Shown here one piece after another: positions 7,050 to 13,680 of a DNA stretch of 13,680 bases (its first letter is position 1; each line of letters starts with the position of its first letter). Position numbers and translations under genes: made by a program. Under the pieces are notes generated by a model that had not been told where the DNA came from, did no database searches, and saw only the letters and a program-made list of their open reading frames with translations. Source of the stretch: Gamarada debralockiae (lineage: Eukaryota; Ascomycota; Leotiomycetes; Helotiales; Hyphodiscaceae). The stretch spans positions 1 to 13,680 of the forward strand of contig NXFV01000054.1 in the NCBI GenBank assembly GCA_002803225.1, given 5' to 3'.

Positions 7050-8945
7050 ATGCCTCTTCTCAGCGCCGTGAGAAAGGATGGTACTGGTACGCATGGAATA
7101 AGCATTCTGAAAATTCATTTTAGTCTTACTTTTTGCAGTAGAGGATATTTCCGAGGAGGATATCTACAGATACACAAGGAATCGCTGGGTGTCCGTTTAG
7201 TTTTCATTGTACATTGGTGAACGCTAATCAAACATAGATACAATGAATCATGCCGTCTATCAGAAAGGTATCTCAAATTTAACCTTCAGCAACTCTTGAA
7301 AGCTGCAGTTGCAGCGACCTCTAGCGAAGGCGCCCGTTATTGTACGTTTCAACGCCTACCTATCAGTAACCTCGTGACTAACTCGAACTGCAGGCACCAA
7401 AGTACTCAAGTGCAAAGAGGGATTAAATAACAAAGCCTATCTGCTCACAATGGATAATGGGGCGGAAGTCTTTGCAAAGCTCCCAAATCCGTGTGCAGGG
7501 CCTTCTTTTTATACAACGGCGTCAGAAGTTGCCACTCGCAAATTCGTGAGTACTTAGCTTGAGTACGAGAACAGAAATTGACATTAGTATTGTTAGCTAC
7601 ATGATGTTTTGAATATTCCCACTCCTCGTATAATTGCCTGGTCTGCCGATCGAAAGAATCCAGTCGGAGCAGAATACATTCTAGAGGAGAAGGCCCCAGG
7701 CAAGCCACTCGGGGGGCTCTGGCAAGACTGGGATAAATGGCCAATGAAGGACAGATTTACCATTATAGAGCAAATTGTGGATATTGAGCGGAAGCTTGCA
7801 TCTACGAAGTTCGTAAAGTCAGGCTGTATCTATTTCAGGGAAGACGTTCCAAATAGTGACGCCCTAGTAATCAATCCGCCAATATGCTCATCAATACTCG
7901 AGCGTTTCACGTTAGGACCGCTCGTCGAGAGGGAATTGTGGTGCGGTGAAAAGGCCGGCATGGATCTTCATCGAGGGCCATGTGAGTTTTTACCAATATA
8001 TCACAATTGTTCTTGGTCTAATGACACGCAGATAATGGGCCACACGAGTTTGTTAAAGAAATGGCCAAGAACGAAACGAAATTTATTAAAGCTTATGCTC
8101 GTCCTCGTATGAATTACGCTCGCTCCCTTACGGAACATGAGTTACCCAACGACACTCTCGACCTCTTAGATCAGTATCTCCAACTGGCTCCGGCCATGGT
8201 GCCGCCCCAGTCGACTGACGATATACACTCGCCGACACTTTGGCATCAGGACCTCCATCTTGATAATGTGTTCGTCGACCCCGAATCAAAGCAAATTACT
8301 CGTGTAATCGACTGGCAATCAGCTGCAGTTCTCTCATTCTTTTACCAATGTGGCGTTCCAACAATGTTTAAGCATCAAGGGCCGGTGTCTGATGATATGA
8401 CTGTATGGCCTAAACGTCCAGAGAACTATCGTAGTCTGGAGCAAGACGAGAAGGAAAAGATTGACAATCTCATAGGGAGTGAGTGTCTCCATAAATATTA
8501 CCTTGCAATTACGCACAACAGAAACCCCAGACATTGGGCCGCCCTACAACTGCAAGACGATGTACGAACACAACCAATACGCCTTGTCCAGAACGTATGG
8601 AAAGACTGTGATGTGTTTTTCCTTCGGCGAGCGCTAATTAGAATTGTCAATGTGTGGGAAAGTCTTTGCCCGGGCTCTGGCCCATGTCCTATAAGCTTCA
8701 ATGAGCAAGAGGTGGCTCTACATGCGCATGAGGAAGAGAATAGGGGCCACGTTAGCGAGATATTAACACTCTTTCGAAACAATTGGGGACTGCCTCCAAA
8801 TGGATCGATCGAATCAGCTAGATTTGACGAAATACGGACTGAATTAACGCAGATGAGGGATGCCTTTGTCAGGGCTGCCAGTAACGAGGAGGACAGGCTA
8901 CTCGCTGAGAAGCTATGGCCGTACCAGGATGCTATGGACAACTAG
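7050..8945 (+). CDS. APH-family kinase-fold protein (AIM9-like), six exons, 545 aa
   Basis: Predicted member of the aminoglycoside-phosphotransferase-like kinase fold as found in fungal AIM9/FMP29-type proteins; the substrate is unknown. My model joins 7050-7080, 7139-7190, 7238-7341, 7394-7545, 7597-7981 and 8032-8945. All five introns are GT...AG (58, 47, 52, 51 and 50 bp), with a perfect CTAAC branch site at 7378-7382. Landmarks: IYRYTRNRW near residue 20; the nucleotide-binding Lys in AKLPNP (about K91); TTASEVAT (about 103-110); NPVGAEYILEEKAPG; the catalytic loop H-Q-D-L-H-L-D-N (about 313-320); and the metal-binding Asp in VIDWQ (about D335). All are intact and length fits the family. 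The first exon is least certain: a donor at 7087 also keeps phase and adds two residues. Any mitochondrial targeting is inferred only from AIM9. AATAAA follows the TAG stop by 7 bp. There is no sign of RIP. Confidence 0.9.
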
Positions 8946-9236
8946 AGTTGAGAATAAAGCCGTTTGTCAGTTTTGAAGCTCTCCATTCTATCTCACGGCG
9001 TGGCACTGCGAGCGAGTCATAAGGGAATCTTCAAAAGGTTTAGAGCAGGACATTGTCTAGGGCTATTTAACATCTCGGGATCTATCCGTATTGTGATCTT
9101 CTAGTATATTCATAGACCCGTTGTCAGCTCGCAAAAGTCCAGCCCGTATGTTAAGGGCCGCCAGCTTGAAAGACGGTTTGTATTCCACGGCTATACACAA
9201 GCTCCGTGTACCATCTGTCACCTTGTATACACAAAT
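8946..9236. other. spacer 3' of the kinase gene
   Basis: About 290 bp between the end of the plus-strand kinase gene and converging minus-strand remnants. It should hold the kinase 3' UTR; AATAAA at 8953-8958 is a possible polyadenylation signal. No further feature seen. Confidence 0.4.
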
Positions 9237-9676
9237 CTAATCAGCGTTTCGCTGTTTCGAATTCGAGCTTAATACTTGTCCTTCGCTCAAGATGCGGAGA
9301 GTCTATAGACTTTGCTGGACCTCTTCGTTACTGTCACTGAGGGTGTTGGCATGGTTCTCAAAAACGATGCCTTCGCCCAGATTGAACGCACGGCGGGCTG
9401 CTTCTATCCGTTGGAGATAGGAGATGATGTCGGTTGCTGGCCGCGCAACAGCCAAACATTAATATGCCTCCAGATCTTTCTCGCTTGCTAGTGGCTAATC
9501 ACATAGACCTTGACCAAGCTCTCTGATATATTGGATGGAGCTAAAACGTTCTGCCTCTCGTAGTACGTATTCGTAAATCTTTCGAAAGCTGCTACTGCAG
9601 TGCTACAAAGTCCGCCCGAGGTTTCAACAGAGTCAGGCAAGGCTTGTTCTTCGGACTGGTGATAGAGCCCTGCGTA
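9237..9676 (-). pseudogene. broken coding remnant, helical protein of unknown family
   Basis: Two minus-strand pieces in different frames look coding. The upstream piece (9676-9488) includes STAVAAFERFTNTYYERQN. The downstream piece (9458-9237) includes ATDIISYLQRIEAARRAFNL, then an acidic helix-like stretch (NEEVQQSL), an in-frame TAG at 9303-9305, and a TAG end at 9237-9239. The composition (Leu/Ala/Glu periodicity, no low complexity) suggests an alpha-helical cytoplasmic protein. A TAA at 9459-9461 and the frame change prevent expression as a single product, unless short introns remove them; I found no clear donor/acceptor pair. I do not recognise the family. Confidence 0.4.
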
Positions 9677-9970
9677 CTAATGCTCTTGTCTGTCTAGAAA
9701 CGGAGTGGTCTTGAGGCGTGCTGCGGGCGAGAGTGTTTGAAGGCGGTACTGACATGGCACGCTGCTGTCAATGTATTTGATTCGTTAAAAGCGGGAAGTA
9801 GCCGGGCACCGGGGCGTAGGTGATGTTGAGGCTGTAGGTGCAGCGGTAGGGCGAGAAGCTCGTGCAGGTGTGGACGTAGTTTGTTATGTGCCAAAGACCA
9901 AAGGGGGCGCATAAGCTCTTGCGGTGGTGGCGATTGCCGCGAGGGAGGCAAAAAGTGTGGTTCTGCGCAT
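9677..9970 (-). pseudogene. remnant of a small secreted Cys-containing protein
   Basis: An ATG at 9970 opens with a convincing signal peptide: M-R-R, hydrophobic core TLFASLAAIATTA, and a likely cleavage after Ala-Arg-Ala. The frame stops after 28 codons (TAA at 9884-9886). One base over, the frame 9890-9768 resumes with ITNYVHTCTSFSPYRCTYSL and an N-I-T glycosylation site. A third frame (9769-9677) continues with DSSVPCQY. Three Cys in the two continuing segments and the short length suggest an effector-like or wall-associated secreted protein. The frame breaks suggest a pseudogene. An alternative is unrecognised short introns; a possible AG acceptor lies before the DSSVPC segment. The family is not recognised. 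Confidence 0.45.
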
Positions 9971-10440
9971 ATTGGATCGTTGGATTTGCTCGTGGAGAGG
10001 TGTAACTTGAGGTCTTGAACTGGAGAAGATGAAGAGGAAAGGATTGGCAGAAGAAGAGGCTGAGACTCGAAATGAAGTTCTATCGTGGAAACTTCGCTGT
10101 CCTCAAGTCCTAAAGTCTTACGAAAGCCTTAGTTTATTCTTGATAATCATGATTTCTCGAAGGACAGAGTCATAGAGGACAGACATGTTAGCAATTGATC
10201 TACAGACCATAGGAAGCAATTGATAATAGCGTACTTGCCTTAGTCAAATTTCGCAAAGATCTCCCTCTTACAAAGATGGAAAGCTTTACTGTAGCCTTTA
10301 AGAAAGTCTATAATACTCTTATCTAGTATTACACTGACAAAGATTTAATAGTTACAGGCTATCCCTTGATGACTTCCAGACCCTCTTACCCAACCTAAGA
10401 ACATAAAATTTATACTAAGACGGGAAGTGCAGTTACACTA
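9971..10440. other. intergenic, no supported gene
   Basis: The purine-rich left part is the probable 5' region of the secreted-protein remnant. The rest has stop-filled frames on the plus strand that may be the most decayed upstream part of the neighbouring Gln-rich frame (for example L-D-D-F-Q-T-L-L-P-N-L near 10370), but this is too broken to annotate. Confidence 0.35.
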
Positions 10441-11316
10441 GTGCAGCGTCTGCTAATTTAGAAAAATGATAGGGGATTCGATAGCGACAAAGAGCACAGT
10501 TACAGGCTCAACGCCAAGAAGCACAAGATGATATCATAGAAGATACACTAGCAGCTCGATCTCAAAACCAAGACAAGATTGCAGAGGAATTTGCGTAGTC
10601 TTGGTATTAACAAGAGCAGTAGTTAGAGTCACAAGACGAGCAGAATAAGAGCGGGAAAGATACTTGGTTAGAAGGCGACTTATTTGCAGATATTGAATTG
10701 AACCCATGTCCTGGCGGTTACGTCATTCCTTACAACCTAAGGCTCAAATTGCATCTAAAGACGTTATTAATATCTCCTCTAAGAGCAAGAGTAATCATAA
10801 GAGTGTCTCTAACAATTTAAAGGGCCAATAGCAAGAGAGACGATATCAAGAGCTTGCTCGAAACTGGGAGGCAAGACAATGAATCACAGAGGAGTATTGG
10901 CCTCAAACTAGAGCTCCTGTAGCTCCCTCTCCTACGCCTGAAACGCAGAGCCTTCTGAAAACGAAGAGCTCTCTAACGTAGAAGAGGAGACTGAATCAAA
11001 GTCTTCTGGCGACAATATCAAGTTCCCTTCTCCCTTGAAAATCCTCTTGCAAGCACCACCTGCGTTAGCACCTGCGCCGCAATAACAAGCCTTACCTGCG
11101 TATTAAGCCACTAAACGTCGAGTACTACCAGCATCTACAGCGCCTGCGCCTTCTTCAAGCCGACCAACGCGCGAGCGTAATCGACATCAACCTCACAGAA
11201 TCGACAGGCGATAGAGAAAAAAGGAGAAGAGGAAAGCAAAGCTTGCAAGGAAGCTAAAGATAATTGATATGATGCAATTGGATGACTTCGAGCTCCCATT
11301 TCGTAGCTCTCAATAG
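10441..11316 (+). pseudogene. decayed Gln/Pro-rich ORF with basic tail, possibly transposon-derived
   Basis: Successive plus-strand frames look coding but are interrupted. First comes a Gln-rich helical part (LQAQRQEAQDDIIEDTLAAR, then several TAG/TAA stops) and an acidic motif LFADIELNPCPGGYVIPYN near 10680-10737. After a frame change near 10732 there is a Ser/Lys/Asn-rich part and YQELARNWEARQ. After another near 10950 there is an acidic SENEELSNVEEETES, an Ala/Pro stretch, and a very basic end (RKKEKRKAKLARKLK) closing with FELPFRSSQ and TAG at 11314-11316. Many stops sit next to Gln codons, consistent with CAG/CAA to TAG/TAA change. It resembles the low-complexity tail of a transposon protein, but no catalytic or zinc motif is visible and I cannot name a family. 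Confidence 0.4.
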
Positions 11317-11474
11317 GTACACAAATTGTCTCGATTCAGAATATTTACTAACATTATGGCTTATTTGCAAATATCATCTTACGACTGTCTTTCCCTCCAC
11401 CTTTTCCCTTAATTTAATATGTGATTTAACGCAAAATGGAGTGACCAGCGACAACGAGAGTATCCGTGACCGAT
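11317..11474. other. spacer with a short G-run at its right edge
   Basis: AT-rich spacer separating convergent remnants. A run of seven or more G lies just to the right, near 11494. No gene or clear terminal repeat was identified. Confidence 0.3.
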
Positions 11475-12110
11475 TCAACACGTGCTAAGTGTTGGGGGGG
11501 AAGGCTCTATATAGTCGGTTTTATAGTCAAATATACATTCAATTGCTCTTAAATACCAATCTATATCCAGTATCCAACATTGTACTTGCGCGGAGGCAAC
11601 GGCTATGGGAATAGCATCATAGAACTCTTTCTTTAGTAGGGAACACACGTCATTAGGAGCCCCGCTGATGATAGGTAGAATACCAGAGAAGGTTAGTTCG
11701 TACAGTAGGTTCATACGGGCCTGAGACGGGGCAATAGAGCACTCCATCCTTACAATACTTAGAGTAACGACTGGCCTCGGCTTCGCCGCGGTGCCTTCTG
11801 CGAACGTAGAATGTTCTACTTCTATCTCCATTGGCGGCTTATATCATGACAATTCCCTATGTTCTACATCCGCTGATCGCTCTGGCTGCAGGACATCCTC
11901 CGATAGTTCAACTCTTTGTGTAATGATAGCTTTATCCGCATGGTGGCCAGCTCTGCAGCCTCTGCCAAATTTGCTAGAGGAGACATCGGTGTTTTCTGTT
12001 GTTGGCTGTAAATGGCAGTGCCCCGTACCACAGCAGACAAAGAATAAGACAAGCAGGAGCAGAACTCCTATGATAACCCCGACTACTATTCCTATTTGCG
12101 CCCTTAGAGA
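11475..12110 (-). pseudogene. single-pass membrane protein remnant, one in-frame stop
   Basis: The minus-strand frame from 12110 begins RAQ and then has a strong membrane segment, IGIVVGVIIGVLLLLVLFFV, followed by C-C-G-T-G-H-C and a polar cytoplasmic-type tail. A TGA at 11844-11846 interrupts it. The same frame then stays open for about 120 codons to a TGA at 11475-11477, including AIPIAVASAQVQCWILDIDW. Upstream in frame a Ser/Thr-rich piece (LANLTNVPSISLT) precedes another TGA at 12111-12113; such stalks normally lie outside the membrane in this kind of fungal protein. No signal peptide was found. It is either a pseudogene or a gene with introns I cannot place. The plus-strand frame 11791-12198 is its shadow. 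Confidence 0.4.
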
Positions 12111-12231
12111 TCATGTGAGTGAGATACTAGGAACATTTGTAAGGTTTGCTAAGGTGATTTATAAACAAGGAAGAGTTGATCACGGTGGAGTCATCTAGGG
12201 TAGATGAAATTTAATCAATGATTGTAATCTT

Positions 12232-12525
12232 CTAAGAGATGAGATCCTCTTGATGACGTTCTAGATGAGGGTAAAGAGCTGAAGGGAAATATAGTAGACA
12301 AAGAAGTCCAACAATAGCTAAGGTGGAGACGGGTATGAAAAAGGTGGATGTTCGATCAGAACGTTGTGTAACTGCCAATTCAGCTGCCTTATCTATGGAA
12401 TAGTGGTCGTAGACTGCACGGCGCGGGTGGGGATGATGTTCATGTGAACGCGTGCATACAGCTGAGGCTATATAGATATAGTAGGGATATCTCTGCTGCC
12501 CAAGTACCGGGGTGTTAATATGCGT
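12232..12525 (-). other. open segment with a hydrophobic stretch, uncertain coding
   Basis: The minus-strand frame is open for 97 codons but has no ATG. It contains a His/Arg-rich patch (EHHPHPRRAVYDHYS), then a hydrophobic stretch FFIPVSTLAIVGLLCLLYF, ending at TAG 12232-12234. It lies directly upstream of the membrane-protein remnant and may be one of its lost exons, or chance. I cannot choose between these. Confidence 0.2.
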
Positions 12526-12879
12526 TTAATTTCCATTGGAAGATCAATTATCTCGCCCGCTGATGCTTTGATTATGGTTATCGAGTCAAGCAGGAGAACC
12601 CCTGCACCAGCTAGGCACGCATGTCGTCACTGGCATGGAATCTGGATACAAAGTGCATCATTGATTTGTGAATACAAGTTGAGAACCCCAACCCCATACC
12701 ATTCGTCTCCACCTCTCCCAGCTTCCACGTTTGCTTCCGGGGCAGGCCTCGCTGTCTCTTCTGGTGTCGGCCACCTGATGCATCTGCGAGTGATTTTGAC
12801 CACCTGAGGTGAGAAAGGATCTGCAACCACGGCCTCTCCATTCGTAAATTCGGCATGGAGGGTTCAATGGATTCAATGG
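12526..12879. other. no supported gene
   Basis: Several overlapping frames of 67-95 codons exist on both strands (for example plus 12520-12807 and three on the minus strand between 12611 and 12885). None has a recognisable motif, and overlap in three frames argues against all of them. This stretch may be the far end of the decayed region that follows. Confidence 0.3.
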
Positions 12880-13412
12880 AGGCATTGTTACTGCAAAACT
12901 CCCTACGAAGGATTTTTTTATAACTTTCCCAATTTCGAGACCTAAGGCTTCACATAAGTGTCGAGCAGCGGTTGTTTCCCAAGCATATCTCGCTGATGGT
13001 GCTCCTTCCTCATTCTTTTTGCCCCAAGCTTGTCTGGACCATAATAAGCCTATTCGGATAATTCTTTCTCTCGAGTCTTGTGAGGATTCGACTGTATTCC
13101 CTCTTCTGCTGCAAGGGCTTTCATTTCCTCGACTTCGGTTTTAATGCGATTCACTTCTGTCTTTCTTCTTCACTTCTTCAATAATATATTTATGAGTTAG
13201 ATAGGGACTACCGATTGCCTCTCTACGCTTGACAATCCAGATATTACGGTGCTCGGATCACCTATGCAGGACCTCTATCTAAATTTCTTAACTTTTCTCA
13301 TCTCCTAGCTGCTCGCTGCCCTTGCGCTGCATCAAAAACCAGTCAATTGTTGTCTCTTTTTCTTGATAACAAAGTTGAGATTTGTCAGCCCCGAATAAAC
13401 CTATGCACCCGT
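12880..13412 (-). pseudogene. decayed unknown coding region downstream of the ankyrin repeats
   Basis: Minus-strand pieces look coding in alternating frames. Near 13425-13385 there is [11 protein letters not shown] second frame from about 13400 has CYQEKETTIDWFLMQRKG, then stops TAA, TAG and TGA, then NIWIVKRREAIGSPYLTHKY and IIEEVKKKDRSESH to a TAA near 13150. Further on come VEEMKALAAEEGIQS in a second frame and QAWGKKNEEGAPSARYAWET with LCEALGLEIGKVIKK in a third (to about 12890). The pieces run collinearly, as expected of one gene with several indels. Its relation to the ankyrin ORF, which stops at 13413-13415, is unknown: it could be the gene's old C-terminus or a separate decayed gene. 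Confidence 0.38.
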
Positions 13413-13680
13413 TCAAACTGCCCCAGCTCCGAGTAAAATATCTACAATCAATTTATAGCCCCCTGCTGCAGCCGCTTGCAGTGCCGTCCAGCCACCATAT
13501 CCAGGAGCAGGAGCAGCATTGACATCAGCACCAGCAGCTAAAAGCGCCTCTACTACTGTCATATGCCCCCCGTTTGCAGCCGCTTGCAGTGCCGTCCGGC
13601 CACCATATCCAGGAGTAAGAGCAGCATTGACATCAGCACCAGCAGCTAAAAGCGCCTCTACTACTGTCATATGCCCCCCC
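13413..13680 (-). CDS. ankyrin-repeat protein, C-terminal end (runs off window)
   Basis: A minus-strand frame enters from the right edge and ends at TGA 13413-13415. It encodes two complete ankyrin-type units with the signature G-x-T-A-L-Q-A-A-A-x-G-G followed by [15 protein letters not shown], then a last diverged unit with [14 protein letters not shown] at the C-terminus. The repeat length is 36 residues rather than the usual 33, through an extra turn (x-x-P-G-Y-G-G). Ankyrins act in protein-protein binding. Near-identical arrays like this are common at the C-termini of fungal NACHT/NLR-type proteins, but the NACHT part, if any, is outside the window. A Met at 13670 is internal to the array, not the start. 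Whether the stop is native or reflects truncation is unclear. Confidence 0.85.
   Translation of the reverse strand, partial: GGHMTVVEALLAAGADVNAALTPGYGGRTALQAAANGGHMTVVEALLAAGADVNAAPAPGYGGWTALQAAAAGGYKLIVDILLGAGAV
13463..13680 (-). repeat. 108-bp tandem repeat encoding ankyrin units
   Basis: Two units with a period of exactly 108 bp (for example GCCGCTTGCAGTGCCGTCC at 13471 and 13579). Across roughly 100 aligned bases I count three differences, all transitions. The unit runs up to the window edge and probably continues. Confidence 0.85.

Noticed and set aside
8498..8941. 147-codon minus-strand ORF (and 8334-8534, 7445-7744).
   Set aside because: Antisense shadows of the kinase gene, whose own frame has family motifs and consistent splicing.
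7050..12200. A biosynthetic or defence gene cluster around the kinase-like gene.
   Set aside because: Neighbours are pseudogenes or repeats without related functions; no co-oriented enzymes, transporters or regulators are visible.
12520..12885. Four overlapping ORFs on both strands.
   Set aside because: Three frames of the same strand plus one antisense frame are open over the same bases, with no recognised domain; more likely stop-poor composition than genes.
13463..13680. Direct repeats considered as a CRISPR-like array.
   Set aside because: The repeats have a 108-bp period with no unique spacers and encode ankyrin units in frame.

Overview
The window reads as nuclear DNA from a filamentous ascomycete (Pezizomycotina). 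The evidence is a protein-coding gene split by five 47-58 bp GT...AG introns with CTAAC-like branch sites, a Ty1/copia LTR retrotransposon damaged by what looks like repeat-induced point mutation (RIP), TA-flanked inverted-repeat elements, and the end of a fungal-type ankyrin array. Gene density is low. Most of the DNA is mobile-element debris and decayed coding sequence. No bacterial-style operon, CRISPR array, rRNA or tRNA gene was seen.

Layout. 1-2643 (minus) is the 5' part of a copia element: LTR, a primer-binding site matching the anticodon arm of initiator tRNA-Met, and a gag-protease-integrase frame that stays in register for 2.4 kb but carries about 20 stops, nearly all TAG. 2644-4584 is intergenic DNA with a possible solo LTR (3185-3480), a 47-codon ORF with one membrane segment, and an unrecognised Met-less coding fragment on the minus strand (3812-4370). 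4585-5710 is a non-coding element with inverted repeats of about 125 bp and a TA duplication; a second, pogo/Fot-like element (5003-5461) is inserted inside it. 5713-7049 has no gene I can support. 7050-8945 (plus) is the one complete gene: a six-exon, 545-residue APH/AIM9-like kinase-fold protein with intact catalytic motifs.

9237-9970 (minus) holds broken pieces of at least one gene, including a signal peptide followed by a cysteine-containing secreted-type segment. 10441-11316 (plus) is a Gln/Pro-rich, lysine-tailed frame broken by stops and two frame changes. 11475-12110 (minus) is a remnant of a single-pass membrane protein. 12880-13412 (minus) is a decayed unknown coding region. 13413-13680 (minus) is the C-terminal end of an ankyrin protein whose 108-bp units are almost identical; it runs off the right edge.

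The genes show no shared pathway. The window is best read as a RIP-affected, repeat-rich accessory segment with one apparently functional kinase-like gene and the edge of a fast-evolving ankyrin (possibly NLR) gene. I saw no clear evidence of a new multi-gene system. The most interesting signals are the pure transition-type decay of the copia element, the nested inverted-repeat elements, the primer-binding site, and several coding remnants without recognisable family.
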